From: Cinclus cinclus
Taxonomy: Eukaryota > Chordata > Aves > Passeriformes > Cinclidae
Assembly (NCBI RefSeq): GCF_963662255.1
Contig: NC_085047.1
Location: forward strand, 96,107,619 to 96,171,618
Length of the DNA stretch: 64,000 nt
Direction: 5' to 3'
This document shows, piece after piece, positions 23,701 through 38,079 of the stretch; the stretch's first letter is position 1, and each line of letters opens with the position of its first letter. The notes under the pieces were generated by a model. The model was not told the origin of the DNA. It saw nothing but the letters and a program-made list of their open reading frames with translations, and made no database searches. A program made the position numbers and the translations under genes.

Positions 23701-26235
23701 TGTAGATATATTAACAGTCTTACTCTTATGTCAGTTAGAATTGCACTGCAGGTCTTAATAATGTAAATATTCTTGGCTGTAATGTAAGACTGATGATTGT
23801 CAGTACAAGATACTATTTTGCTGGGGTTTTTTTAATGTGGTATGTATTTCATCAATAGAGTTATGAGGACACATAATACCCTACAAATGTTTTCTCCTAA
23901 ATTATAAATGAATTATTAAATATGGTAGCTGAATAAAGCAAATAATCAGCAAAACATAGATCAAAAATGACGGTGCAATAATGTGAACTCAGTAAGGGTT
24001 GAATTACTGAAGAATGTTTTTTTTTTGGGTTTTTTTTGGTGCAGCTTTGAAACTCCATGGGAGGACAAAGGAAATTTTATTGTTTGAAAAAGTCAAAAGT
24101 CGCTCAAAAGAATTTGTAATTTCTTTTAAAATTTGGCTTCTATTACAAGTATATAATTAAATGTGGACAGATATAACTTTCTTTAAAGACAGAAGAGTGC
24201 AAAATGAGGTGCTGAGTGAAAGGAGTGTATATCAGCACAAGAGATGATTGGAAGGAAATATTTTCTGGCTACATCTCTATGAAGAGAAAATAATTTTGCA
24301 TCAAGATGGTGCGTTCATCTACAAAACACAATCATTTTTCAGTTTAAAGCTTTCTTTCAGTCAAAGACCTGATGTAGTATAAGACCCAATAACTACTACA
24401 AAACAAAACCTGTAGTCTTTACTGAACTTTTTAGTTTGAACAATTTCCACAGTTTCTTTAAAAAAAAACAAAAACAAAAAAAGAAAAAACAAAGTATTAA
24501 TATTTGATAAGTTTAAGTGACAAGCACATGTAGTTCATTCATGAAAGGAGAATTAAAGAAAATTCCTTTAACACCTTATGCAATATCTAGATCAGATTTT
24601 CTTGCATAAGACAGAAGAATTGATGTTGGGCATATTAAAAGAAAGAAGCTCTACAAAAAATCAGGAAATGCCTTACTGGGTCATCCCAATAGTCTCTGTA
24701 TCCCAATATATATGTCTGACTGTAGCAAGACGAAACCCCATTTAAACATATAACCTTGGTCACTTCCTGTGTTTCACTGGCTTTGTACTTACCCAAAATT
24801 TCTATCTGTTGTATTTAACAATCTAGATAGGTCACTGCAGGCTGGTCCTTTCCATGTCCATTTACTGATCTGTTGCACACAAATTTTTCTAGCCCCTTTA
24901 TGACCCTACTGATAACATCTGTCACCACAGTGGCAATAAAATAAAATTGATGTTCTATAATAGTGGGAAAATGCCTAACAGAGAAGTCCCAGTACAGTCT
25001 TGGGAATATAGAATACAAGTAAATCACCTGGTAATCACGTGTATTAAACCTTACCTACAGCTCTCCTGTAGATGATTGTTCCTTTTCCATACTTTTCTTC
25101 CTTGGAATTTGAATATGCATTTTTACAATGCAGGAGCTTTACTGCAGTTCAGCTTCTTGAAGTGCTTTTGGATGTTATGGAAATAGTACATATACAAGTA
25201 AATAGAAGTAAAATATATCTCCTGTGCTCTCCTGTTTGACCAACATGACCCCTTGGCTTTGGAAAAGGCTAGTGGAGCCTTTTCAAGGTAATTTACTCAC
25301 TAAGAGTTTAACTTAATATGGCAAGAAAGAACAAAAGGAAAATAAATCTGGGACCTCCATTTTTGGTTTGGAAAGATTTGTTGTATAGAAGCAAAACAGG
25401 GACTTAAGATGAAAACTGGAACACAGCAGCAAAGTTATTGCTAAAGCCATTTGTTGTTAGATGATGAAGAAAGGGGAATTAAACATGGTGCTGCTAATAG
25501 GAACATATTCAACAAATTTGTCACCTTTTTTGTTAGCAAAATGAAATGTTCTTTAACCAAGAGCATTAGTTTAGTATTAGTACTGTTTTCAGTGTATGAT
25601 AACTGAACTGTGGAGGTTTAGAATATACACCTAAAGAAAAAATTCTTCATATTGTCAAAGAAGCATGGATTAGAGAAAAGATGTAGGTCAAATCCCTAAG
25701 TCCTTACTTGGGCAAAGCTCCTGTTTGTCTCACTGGTATTGCTCTTGCAATAATGTTGCATGCAGAGATTTTAATCTGATTTATGAGGTATGGAAATACA
25801 CACCACAGTAAGGCAGATAGACTATCATACAGTTTCTGATTTCAGCACCAAAAATCAGGTTGGATAAGGGTTTCTATCACTCGATATTATGCTTTTGCAT
25901 TTTGATATAATTACAGGTGTAAATGGCAAGAGTTTCAGAAGAGTTCCTTTAAATATAATAAGTTTTCTTTTATGCCGTATTTCAGCAATGCCTCTGTTAC
26001 CAATTAAGACTGAATGGGTTTGCTTCAGTCAGACAGTAAGTGAATTAACCTGAACCTGTGGTCAAGTTCACATATCCCAGCCTAGACAGCAGCCAGTTTC
26101 TGTATTCCACGAATACTCATGCCTGTCACAAGCTGTCTGCATCCAGTTTCTAAGGAAATTGGTGCGCAGACTGGCTCATTCCATATTTAACGCTAGCTGC
26201 AGAAGTAATTAAAAATTAGGAGAGATCTTCAGGAA

Positions 26236-26310
26236 ATCAATTAATTATGCATGCAAAGTGCACCAACTAAATTTGGATGCACAATTAGATGACTAATCAT
26301 AGATTAAAAG
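26236..26310. promoter_or_regulatory. Candidate enhancer: homeodomain and POU-like motif cluster
   Basis: Within 75 bases lie TTAATTA (26241-26247), the palindrome TGCATGCA (26248-26255), ATGCAAAG (26251-26258, one base from the POU octamer), CAATTAG (26282-26288) and TAATCAT (26294-26300). Such clusters are typical of conserved developmental enhancers in gene deserts. Motif presence is seen; conservation and activity are inference, and AT-rich sequence produces such motifs by chance fairly often. Confidence 0.25.
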
Positions 26311-29300
26311 GTTGAGAATGGCAGTTGCACACTTAAAAGGATGATGGTGACCTATTCTATCCCAGGTGCCTGTGTTTTCCTGTTTAGATCTACTAAGATC
26401 TGTTAGACAGATATTTGACACACCTGTAAAAAAAGATAATACCTGCAAAAAGTCCATAAACGTCAATACTTGAGTCTCTTTCCTTACTAATGGGCATATC
26501 CCAAATTTTGTAGAGTTTCAATGTAAGTGTCTTCAGAAACGTGTGTTTTGAATAAATCAGTATTACTAAAAAATGAACTTCCATTTGAGCTGATATGCAG
26601 ACTTGTATTCATGTACATGAAACGGGGGGGGAATTAAAAGTTTAATCTGTCCTGAAACTATTATGCCATTTCAAAATCAGTTATTTAAAGGCCAATAGCA
26701 AATTTTAGAATAAACTTTTACTTCCAAAGCTGCAGGTTCTGCTCTGTTTCCCAGGGTGACATGACAACATGTTGACCTCTAGTCATTTGACAATTGTAAT
26801 AAGCTACTGCCTAACCATCTGACTAACTCACCCCAGATTAATTCCAGTTTTATATTTTCAGAGATCGCTTAATCTTCTGGTGGAAGTTCTCAGAACAGTT
26901 AAATTTGGTTTCCATGAAAACTGGTTTATAATATAATCAGTCCTTGCCAGTTAATTCAGAGGCTTTTTGAACATATTTTGTTTTGTTTCACTTTGTTGTG
27001 TTTTGTTTAATAAGCCCATAACCAGATCATACAGCTGCAGTGGAAGTGTGGCATTTCTCGCTGTTTAAGTGCAAGCATGAAGCGCACAACAGCTGTCACT
27101 GCTGTTAAAGGGTTTTCATTCAGGAGATTAAAGGTACAGAACGGGGGTTCCTCAGGTCACAGAGCAACTGAGTGATAAGAGTGATGGCTAGCACTCCCTT
27201 CTCCCACAGTGTGCTTTAGGTTTCAGCTTCCATTGCTTTCCTGTGGAAGAAATAGCTCCCTCATACATCTGACTACAGAAAAAAAATAGTGCATGATTTT
27301 AAAAAAAAAAAAAAAATTAAAAGAAACTCCCAAACACCAGAGCAGCAGATCAGGTTTCAGGTTTCTGCTGCTTTTTTTGTTTGCTTTGTTTCGTTTTGCT
27401 TTTTTTTTTTTTCTGGGATATTTATCTATTTAAGGAATAGTAAGTCACAATACACATCAAAATATTACAAACAACACCACATTCAAGTCAAATGCCTATT
27501 ATTTGGGTAGGGAAAAGTGAAATTCTTAGTACCACCATTTTGATATTGTTATCTGTGGGAAGTATTTCCCATGAGAAATATCACCCTTGGTGTGATCAGT
27601 TTTGCCATTATTATGGCCTTTCTCTCCCTCCCATCAAAAGGGAGAAATATTAAGGACATAGGCCAAATTCCCAGGCTATAATCTAAAATGAGTGGTATTT
27701 GACTCTGAAAGAAATCTTTAGTAATCATATTCTCTTGAATGGATCAATTTGGAAATAAAATATCAGCCAAGTCAGTCAGAGTCTTTCCTTCTCCTTAGAT
27801 AGAATAATGTTTCTGCAAGAACAGTGTTAACAAGATAGGAAAATTCCTTGGCGAAACCCCTCCAAGAGCATCCTTCTGCCCTATCAGAAATATAACAAGT
27901 TAAACTGTATCTTGTCCACCAAGGGAATTGCACAACCCTCCCAAGTGCATAGAGCAACAGAAAGCAGGAATAAATTGAACAGGACCATGGAGATGATATT
28001 TGAAGTTATGACAGGCAGGATATCCAGAGTCAAAATGCAAAGGATAAGATACAATACACTGAGTGGATAGTGCTTCCCTTGGCAAGTATTTCTATTCATC
28101 TCACTCTACTAAACATATCAAATAATATCTATAATAACAATATCTAAGCTCTGTCCAATTCCTCTACCATCTAGAAGCTGAGCACTGTGACTATAGTGAT
28201 AATGGTGTGTTAATCAATTTTCCATACCATACATAAATCATACTTGTGATGTTCTGCAAATGAGACTGAAGGCCCAAGTCTGTCTAATGTATGTGCTGTG
28301 TTATTCTCCTCTGCAATTTCCATTTTATACAGTTCTGTACAATAAGGCAGATAAAGATTATTCATGCTAACAATACCCTAATGCTTTCTTTAAGGACTTC
28401 CCATACACTGGAAAACATATTTTCATACATTTTTATAAACTGAAAAAATGTTCTGAACACATTGAGCAAACTATAATCACTTTGTTTTTACTTGTAACTA
28501 GAACAGCGGCAGAGAAAGTAGACCTCAGTATTTCCTCCTCCTGTATTGTATGTGACTAGAGGGTTCCAACAATGCTACTTAAGCACTGCTTTAATCTACA
28601 GAAAAACTTCCACCCGTGAGTGAGTGGCAAGTGCCTTCATCTATCACTTTCTGAGATGTGCATGTTTTTAATGTGCTGATACTCCTCAGATGCACTACTA
28701 CAATACTTCTGTCAAGGTTACAGAACAAAATAGTATCAGACCATAAGATGTAGACATGCAGTGAAAATTATTTCTAATAGGGATTTGATAGCTTCAAGCA
28801 TTTTGTTACACTCTCAGTCTTCAGAAAGGCATATTTTGCAATCCCATCTAAAAAAATTGACATCTGACTTAGGTAATTATCATAAAGGCCAGTACTGCAA
28901 GCATATTTATCATTTTACAATGAATGTTCAATACATGAATGATGAAAGGAACAAGATATCAGGTAACACCTAAAAATGTTGTGGTTGTACAGCACAAATA
29001 AAAGGCAAATATTAGCATAATGGGTACTTTAAAAATTCTGTTTCAAATGGCATTTCTTGAATTTTCTTAGGTGGTTCTAAACCCATTTTCCCGGAATTCA
29101 CAAACAATTTCTACTGTGGCTGAATGTTGTAAATGAAGTATCTGGCTATTTCTACTACTATCTGGTACCAGCACTATCTGTCCCTGATATGTTATTCTTT
29201 GTAAATGAAGCTGTTGTTACAGCACACTCCCCAAATATAAATAAACAAGAGTACTAGACAGCCCTAGTGCAGCTCAAAATCCATTTTCTTAGAAGCACAC

Positions 29301-29339
29301 TTATAGCTCGCTTCTTCATGTGTGTTAGGTTATGTATGT

Positions 29340-29425
29340 CTATTTATATATATTTATACATATTTTTTATATATATATATATGTATATATACATTTATAT
29401 ATACATACATTTATAGATACATATA
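29340..29425. repeat. AT-rich imperfect (TA)n/(ATAC)n repeat
   Basis: Alternating TA runs interspersed with ATACAT units over about 85 bases. It is a degenerate microsatellite. Confidence 0.85.
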
Positions 29426-31534
29426 TACTTTTCTGTGTTCAGAGCTGTTCAGATTTAGATGACTGGAAGCTATACAGCATCTGAAGAAATGACAAAAAAA
29501 AAAAAAAACTAAAAAGCAGGGTACCAGGTGGCAGCCTTGTGGTTGCATTTATCTTACAAATAATGTGTCAAACTTTTTTCTGTAACAACCACATTCTGTA
29601 CTGTGTGTGTCCACTCAGTCATTGATGGAATTTGTGTGCTTTTCCAATTTCTCACAATGACACTTTTTGATGCCATGATCACGGCTAAGAGCAGAAGTCA
29701 CCACTATGCCTTCTGAACAGCAATTTCAGGCATAGCAAAATAAAAGACATGTCCATTTAGGTTTGGTTGTTTTGGGAAGCAGGGGTTTCTTTTTTTGTTT
29801 CACTTTAAGTGATGGGCTTTCTGGATTAAGCCATTCATCATTCATTCTTCCTTCTTTCAAACAATTTGTGATAAAATTATATTTAGTTTTCAGATGTTAC
29901 TTTTACATGCTCAATAGTTTAATTTCTTTTTTGTTCAAAAATAATAATGACAAATATCACAAACTATTTTTATTTGCTATTGGTAGCATTAGGAAAGAAG
30001 ACAGTCCTTTCTGTTTTACCTTATCAAGGACTATATAATGAATCTTTGAAATAAAAATGAAGGAAAAATATTTTGATTTTCTTTTTAATATAATTTCTCT
30101 GCTCTTGTCAGCAGCAAAGAGAGAAATTTTAGTATAAACTTCAGTTATGTCCACAGATATATTTTCCAAATATAAACAGCAGAAGCTATTGCTGAAAAGC
30201 ATTCTTTTCTCCTTCCTAATGCCTTCTAGGTTTGCAGCACTTTGTCTTTCTATATAGCCCATAGTTAGTAAAATGAACAACCTCAGTCTCCCAACTGAGA
30301 CCATAATGATACGAATTGAGGCTTTAAAGAGCCTCTGCTAGTTCATGTCATAGTCCTGAGATGACAAAAAAGACCAGGAGAAGTACGTTTAAATTACAAA
30401 AATACTGCTTAAGTCCAAAGTTTCCCTACAACCCACTACTAATAGACCCTAAAATTAAGAGTCTGTAGTGGCAGTGGATGCTCTGACATTCTTAAAGTAC
30501 TTTGTTTTACTATAGAGTCATGTTTCCTATTCGCAGACTGTTAGTAGAAAAGAAAAACCAGAAACAACCCAATGGTATCTACACAGGAGACTTTCTGTAC
30601 TGTTTGTAGAGCCAGTCCATGCCATGATAGAGTAAATTCAGAAAGCTCTAACTGACAGGTAAATCTCCTTGAAGTCTTCCTACCATATTAATATCTTTAT
30701 ATGTTTGAAACTCATTATGTAAAGTATAAGATTAATATGCATTAGAGCACACTTTATTTCATCATAAGGCATGCTAAACACTGATAATAAAAATTTCATA
30801 ATTGTATTTCTGTACAACATATGTAATAGGTACAATAGGTACATATGTTAGTGGTCATTTAAACAGGATGTCAGTATAGTAGGACCAGAAGAAATCAATG
30901 TATTTTTACTATATGCTACTTCTTCCTTAGTCTCAAGCAAAGGTTATCCCCTAAATGTGTTAAATGACTGACATAAATACTACTGATCACACTGTTTTTC
31001 CTTCCCATTCTTTCTTAAGTTAAAAAAGTGAAGCTTAAAAATACATCCATACAAAACATTGTTTTATTCATACACTTTCTGCCTCCTTTCAGAACAAAAT
31101 GTCTATCTAAATTTCTTTTTTAGCAGCCACAAAATCTGATTTTTTTTCTCCATTAGGATGAGAAATAAAATGTTTTATATGAGAGTTTTATTCACCAACA
31201 ACTACATAAAGTAATATTAAGCCCCTACCACAGTATTTCTTTTCATTTCTTTTATATATCAATGCTCAACAAATACATCTAAACAACTCTGAGTTACTTA
31301 CACTGCATGTCTTTCCTTACCATCTTGGCTGGGATGCAGGAAAGCCCACAGAATGATTATTGATGGCTGTTTGGATATATTTCTCTTCATCTGAGCAGGG
31401 CTCATGAAAGACATGTGAAACAGACAGATCTTCAATGGCCAAACTTTTTTCTTGCCACAAGAAATGCTTATTTTGCCTCCCTCTGCACTCAACAGTGTAA
31501 ACACAAAAGTACTAGATTTGTCCTGAATGTAGAT

Positions 31535-31574
31535 AGTAGATATTTAAATGTTTTAGTAGATACTTAAATATTTA
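31535..31574. repeat. Short tandem duplication, 20-bp period
   Basis: Two similar 20-base units beginning AGTAGATA (31535 and 31555), differing by a few bases and each containing TTAAAT. It looks like a small local duplication. Confidence 0.6.
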
Positions 31575-32421
31575 AATCAACTCATTAATTAAATCACATT
31601 CTTGTAATAAATGTAAGAAAACAGAAGAGTTTGGAGAAAGTCTTAGACTTCTGTTGAAAGCAGCAAAAAGCAAGCCAAGTTCCTGAGCAGTCATCAGCTG
31701 TGATAAGGCAGGCAAAGCACCTTTTAGGCTATTAAAATTATCAATATCAACAGAGAGCCATATCAAGGCAGCTTTCCTTAGGATAATTTTCTCTTATGAG
31801 AACTGAAGAAAAAGAGTGCTGAGAAAATTAAGTGACATACTACAACAAAGCAAACTACAGTGCTTACAAGCTCTTAAATCTAGATCAATGCATCTATTGA
31901 AGAAACCTAAGAAATACACAAGATTTTCCTTTAACAATAGGGCTGATCTCTCTGCCAGAAGATACAGTAGCAACTTATGACTTTAAAAAGTCTTAAGGTA
32001 TAGATATACATATCTATCTTGCCAATTGCAATATTTTTGGACAGGTATGGCAATATTCCAAGCAATGTGGGATTACTAGTGTCTGTTCAGTGAATCCAGA
32101 ATGTTTTTTGCTGATACAGATTTCACAGGGAACATTCAAAATATGCAACATAAACAAGTATAAGAGTAATTGCATGCAAATGAAAAGAGTTTCCCCTGGG
32201 GGAAAGTCTATCCCTTTTCTAATAAGGAGAGGGAACATATTTAAGGTTGCATAATTTTTATTTCAAAATCAAAAGTCCCCAGGTTGCTTAACAATAGTTT
32301 TACATCTTCAGAAAGTAAAAAAAGAACAGATTTCTGAGAACACATCTCAAAAACATCTTCAAAATATTTCTCCATATGTTGTTAGAAGTGCGATGATTTG
32401 CCTTGGTATATGAATAATCAG

Positions 32422-32470
32422 GAAGAAGAAGAAGAAGAAGAAGAAGAAGAAGAAGAAGAAGAAGAAGAAG
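32422..32470. repeat. (GAA)16 trinucleotide microsatellite
   Basis: Sixteen uninterrupted GAA units plus one G. It is an uninterrupted purine repeat on the + strand (TTC on the other). Long GAA/TTC runs can form triplex DNA and expand, as known for the human FXN intron. Here no gene context is visible. Confidence 0.95.
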
Positions 32471-34390
32471 GCAACTCCATCTTCTTCCTCTCAGGGCATG
32501 CTACTGTAGGCTTTACTGAGGTGTTTATGTGGCTACAAAATAGCTCCTGGTCTTAAGGCTGTCAAACTAAGTACTTCCAAACAAATTATGCTCAAAAGCT
32601 CTTATTTTTTACCTTCTTAAGACTGTTTTGCCTTAGTGTATAGAGTCAGACATAGGAGCCAAATGAAGCTTGTTTTCAAGATAATAAACTCAAAGTGTGC
32701 TCACAGCAGATGATTTTGGTGGCTTGCTGTGGTATGATTTCTGTTATTTCATCATATGCATTCTACCAGGCTCAAAATGCATATGATTTTTTCATAACAA
32801 TTATCTTAGGGACACCACAGATCCAATTGGGCAATTCACTCTGTTATTAGCAGGTAAGTTTTCAAAGGGCTGATTTATCTGTAACAGCTTTGAAAACTGT
32901 CACTATCTGTCACTATCACCACCACTCTTCTCATGCCATTCTCCTTCCTCCTCCATTTAGTACTGTGCTTCCATCTATGGACAGATCCTTCGGTCATTAT
33001 TATTGCAACTTAAGCCTTTACACCCACCTGTTTGGACAGTGAATATAGAAGTACTCTGTATGCATGTACTTTCTTGTAGCTTATTAATGACAGCATTTTT
33101 CTTCTTAATATTCTGCCCATGTTCCTAGTCACAGGAAGGCTGAATGATGTAGATTGTTTCTTGAAGTCTTTCCCTTGATGATTTTTGCTTTCTTTATTCA
33201 CACCAACATGCAGTACAATCAAGAATAAAAGCCTATTTTTGAGATATTTATAGGAATAACACAGTGCTTCCCTCCTCACCCCTCCCCTGCTACCTTTCCC
33301 TTTTCTTTTTGGAACAAATGATAATTTTTATGTAGGGCTTTCTTTGGGAATCAGATTGATTTTGTGTTCCTATTCAGTACTCATCTGTAAATCCTACCAA
33401 AGGGAAATCTGCATACAAGTCATCTTCTGAAAGTTCATTCCTATTCTGAAACCTCATTCCCAGTCTTCGTGGTTTTTGCAGGTATTTGCTCTCCAGCTTC
33501 AACTTCCTCCCCTCCCCAAAAGAATAAAATTCTGCAGCTTTTTATTTTTCTGTTATGCGGAGCTAGTAGAGTACATGATAATAATGCCACATGCCTTCAT
33601 CTTTCTGCAGTGACCCGCAATTTTTTTTTCTTCTTTTTCACTGAAAGGTGAGATAAGCAGACAGCTAATAATTCTTTCTCTGTAACTATTTTGGGATGAG
33701 GTTTATTACTTATTATAAAGGATTTGGTTAATTATCAAGTTTTGCTTAAAGAGTTTGCCACTCTGTGATATGACATGCACAGAGTTGTTTTATCCTACAA
33801 GCTGTATTAAATCATATAAAATTATCAAAGTGCTAATAAACTACTAGAACTTCTTCAATAAAAATCAGATGGTTTATCTAAATCTCAGATGAAAACTGTT
33901 CTTTAAAAAAGTCAAAACTTTTTTGCCCTAATTTTTGCTGTCAATAATCAGATTCACAGGCTCAGGAACACAATTTCTACAGAACTTTATTAATGCCATA
34001 TATTTTATTCTAGAAGAGCCAAACAAAAAGACTATTTTCTTTGAATGAATGTCTTATGTCTGCAGTCCTAGTTTTAAAGACCCCCAAAAAGAGAATATGG
34101 ACACAATACTCCAACTATGTCTCAAGCATACCCAGGAGGCTTTAAATCTCCCTGCTTGCCAGCACACCTATTCTAAAATACGACATTTGAAATACTATTC
34201 TTTCTGAAGTAGTACATGAAACAGGGAAAGACAATAACTGAGAAGGTCAAACTGTTGTATCAAAGTCTGAAAACAGAAGAACTTTGTATTCCTTAATCAC
34301 ATGGACGCAGGAGAAGATGGTGGTCTCTATCAAACACACATATTCTGGATCAGGCTCATGAACAGACATGCAGGTCATCCACAGATTGAC

Positions 34391-34507
34391 GGGGGGGGGG
34401 GGGGTGTTTTGGTATTTTTGTTTCTTTATGTTTTGGTTTGGTTTGTTTGTTTTGGTGTTTTTTTTTTGTTTGGTTGTTTGGTTGTTTTCTTTCGTTTTGT
34501 TTTTTTA
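34391..34507. repeat. G14 homopolymer followed by a T/G-rich tract
   Basis: Fourteen G residues (34391-34404) lead into about 100 bases of T-tracts punctuated by G and GG. A frame crossing it (34301-34564) is Phe/Val/Leu-rich only because of this composition and is not a gene. Confidence 0.85.
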
Positions 34508-37500
34508 CAGTGGTACTTACTAGGACTCCTGAGGATGCTATTCCTCTACAGGGTGGATACATAGATGGATAAGGAAATCAACCTCTGGCTAATGGCAGTT
34601 AGCAGTTGAAATCTCGCAATCTCACAATTGCTATTGGAAGAGTTTAATGTCACTTCTAGCGTGGCATAGTGGGCAGAGAAGACACCGCGGTCATTGTCCA
34701 TTTTAACTTACCCTCTGCACATGAGTGCTACTTTGTTCACAGTGATCAGCAATACTTGGCATCTAGCAGGGTTGATCTAATAGGGGAAATTGATAAACTG
34801 CCTCATGCAAGAAAACCACACTCAAGAACCCTTGTTTCCCTAGATAAACAATCATAAAAACTGGGCACTTCATTCATGCTGTTGAGTTTACCTCTACAGA
34901 TTATTCTGTACCCAGGCAATTCTGCTCCATACCTTCTTCACCTAGTTTACCAAAATCTCCTTTTTTTTTTTTTTTTTCAAAGATGTGACCTCACAGCTAT
35001 CACAGTTTCTCTTCTGATCAGGTCTTGCTGGGTAGTGCAAATCTGTGAATGTTAGTCACTAATATTTTAGTTGTTATTATCTTCAGTTGCTTCAATACAT
35101 AAAAGGAACTAAAATAACACTTACAATCTAGAAGCAAAACAACCGTTTGCAATTGCCTCTGTAGCACACTGTATGCAATATAAATGCAATTTATTGATGC
35201 CTATATTCTTGAAGAGACCTTTAAAAGGTTGAGAAATATACTTGAGATTATTGCACTTTCAAGGAAACAGTAGCTTTTTTAAACTGACCAAAAAGGTAAC
35301 ATTAGTATGTTTCATACTCTGTATATCTTGTGAAAATTAACACAGAGTACACACCTTCTTCACTTGTACAAAGTATTCAAAACAGTCATGTTGTTGGTTT
35401 GTTTTTTTGGTGGGGTTTTTTTGTATTACAAAATAGAGAGCTCATATACTTCATCAGCAACTTCAATTAAAACGTTATGCAAACACAAATTTTGTATCAA
35501 GTTACACAGGGGAATATTCTGCCTTGGGATGTTAAACATACAATAATTATAGATAACAGTGTCATACCAGTCCATAACCCTCTACCTTAACTTTTGTTAT
35601 ATGCATACAGAATGAAACCATACCATATACATTTTAGTGTTCTATTTTTTTTTAATGTGCATATGTATGCATACCAAAATTGCTATATGATATGGGGACA
35701 GGGAAGACAACTCCTGTTCACAATATATAACCACCTTGCTGAGAAATATAAGCTAGAAAAGCAAAATATAAATGACACAATAATGGATCATTAGTGGACA
35801 GATTCACTATCATCACAGAAAATTAGGTACTCCCTTTCAGCCTCCTTTTATTAAGCTACAGAAGACAAATTTGTTTACTCTTACAAAGCAGATTTCTTCT
35901 TTCTCACAGTTATCCACATTATATTACCTTTTGATCCCTTGCAATTGTGTGTCATTAGTAAATTCCCCCAACATGCTCCTAGCTATTTTGTTAGGTAAAA
36001 GATGAACATGATAAACTCTAAAGCGATCCTTGAGGAACCTCTTTACAACACAAAGTCACAAAACGTGTTCAAATCTTTTCCTCTGAACAATAAATGCATA
36101 AATAAAAGCTTTCTACTTGTTAATCAGCTACCTTTTCAAGATGAATGAGTAAATTTTATGTACCTCCAAATCTATTCTCAACTCTAGGTTCATGATTAAT
36201 GCCTCTGTGTTAATTTAATCTCAAAAATGAGTCAATTTAAAGAAATATGCCATGTTGCAGCACTATAATTTCACACTCTTAAAACACTTGGATAGGTAAA
36301 ATGCTTGCCTGTGTGCATTTACATAAATAATTGTTTCTGCTGTTTCTAAGTCACTCACATTACCAAGCTCAGGAACCTGGGTATTCAAATACCAGCTCTT
36401 TCAGAATCCTGACAGGATATTGTCCATTCAAAACGTTTTTTGAGCACAGGCATTCTCTTCCTCCTACTTCGCCTGTAATCATCGGTCTTTCTTTTTCCCC
36501 TCTTCACATTAGCCACAGTGTTTTGTATCCTGTGACAACACTGCTCAATTTTGTTCTGGAATTGTACATAGATTCCTAGATTCCTAGATAATATTTCTCA
36601 TTTCATACTGCCATGCTCATTCTGCTTTTTACCTAAATGTATGAAGAGTTTATTCCTATTTGTTTTTATTCAGGTTGAAAAATATAAGTCTTTAAACTCT
36701 CTTTTAATTCCTTTCTGTATTATAATTTTATGCACTAAATTCTATTCAGTATCTATATACTAATAACTTTAATAAATATGTAGTGGCAAGTCTGAAGGAA
36801 AATTAAAGCAGCAGAGAAAATATATGCCAAGTATTTTTGTTATCTTACAAATAAATTAAAATCTCCTATATACTGTAGAAGACCAAATGATCCTGTCTGA
36901 TGTAGTCGGCATGGCTCTTAAAAGTTTTCATTGTATTTCAGAGAACTTTGTTCCTGAAAAAGCATAAACTAATCTTTCAGGAAAAAACATGCATCTTCAG
37001 CTTCATTCAGAATTTGTCGAATTAAAAGTCCATGCATTTGTTGGTTTTGTTTTGGGTGCTCTTGTTTTCTTGCTTGTTTTAAAAATCAAATGCACTTTTG
37101 CAATTTCTTAGTTGTCGTGTTCGTAAAAAATGGTGAATGCTAGCTTCCTGTTTTCCCCAATTGGTCTTCTCACAGTGATGACTGAAAAAAGAAATCAAAA
37201 AAATATGAAACAATGGGGAAGTTAAACCCTCAATTTTATTCCATGTTTTAGTCAACATCAACCTTTTTTATATATGTTCATTCCTTCTACTTTAATCTCT
37301 TCTGGAAGTCAATTGCTTTGTTTTGCTTAACACAAAAGATAATTATGTGAGCAAGCACTAAGTTTTAGAGAATTTTATGGTGATAGACACTAAGAGACAA
37401 AACATTTCCTAAGGGAAAACTCCACTGAAAAGAATCCAAATCCCTTTTCCAAAATTCAAGGGCAAATTGAAGAAAGCTGTTAACAGCAACAGATCCACAA

Positions 37501-38079
37501 AGCAATTATTTTCGCATAACATTCCAAAAGAAAATTTAAACTTGAAACAAGTTTATCTGTGTAAAATATCCATCAAAATGGTTAAAATTTAGGATTTGAA
37601 AAAGCGTTAAGAAACATTATTTCATCATCTGACATTTTCTATCATGTAATTTATACTCAGTGGGTCTTCTAATTGACTAGAGCTGAAAGTAGTGTAGTAG
37701 TACTTTGCTTTGTATCAGGTAAATGAAGCTGCTGTCTGCAGGGATAATGTGAAAGTTGAGAAAAGCTAACTCTTGGAAGCCAAGAAAAGGTCCTCCTTTC
37801 AAGATATTTTCCAGAAGAGTAACTGATAACAGGTTTGACATATATATATTTTGGGTAAAAATATGCATCCATTAAAATCTCTTACTTGAAAGTTCATTGC
37901 ATGACCTTATTATTATCTCAATCTTTTCCCCACAAACCTACAAGTACATATACAAAATAAAACCAAACAAAGTAGCACTGGCTGCCTTCCTTTTCTTTTA
38001 AAGGACTGCTATAATCACTGAATCAAAGTAAGTATTCTAAACAAATTATTATGTTAATTTAAAATGGCTTGGTTGGTGT

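Larger units (their letters stand above)
17771..32421. other. Long unique AT-rich region without a recognisable gene
   Basis: Almost 15 kb with no coding exon, RNA gene or transposon that I can name. It holds simple-sequence tracts (about 19550-19580, 24010-24035, 24459-24495, 27300-27316, 27372-27411, 29340-29425), a repeated GGTGATATCA motif (20519-20544), a 12-bp palindrome TTCCCATGGGAA (20990-21001) and a homeodomain-site-rich segment (26236-26310). All open frames are short (about 115 codons at most) and without family resemblance. An old, heavily diverged repeat or a conserved non-coding element would not be detectable without alignment. Confidence 0.6.

Noticed and set aside
29957..30304. 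115-codon minus-strand frame
   Set aside because: No domain, no homologue recognised, no surrounding gene structure.
34301..34564. Hydrophobic 87-codon frame suggestive of a membrane peptide
   Set aside because: The Phe/Val/Leu content comes from a T/G-rich low-complexity tract.
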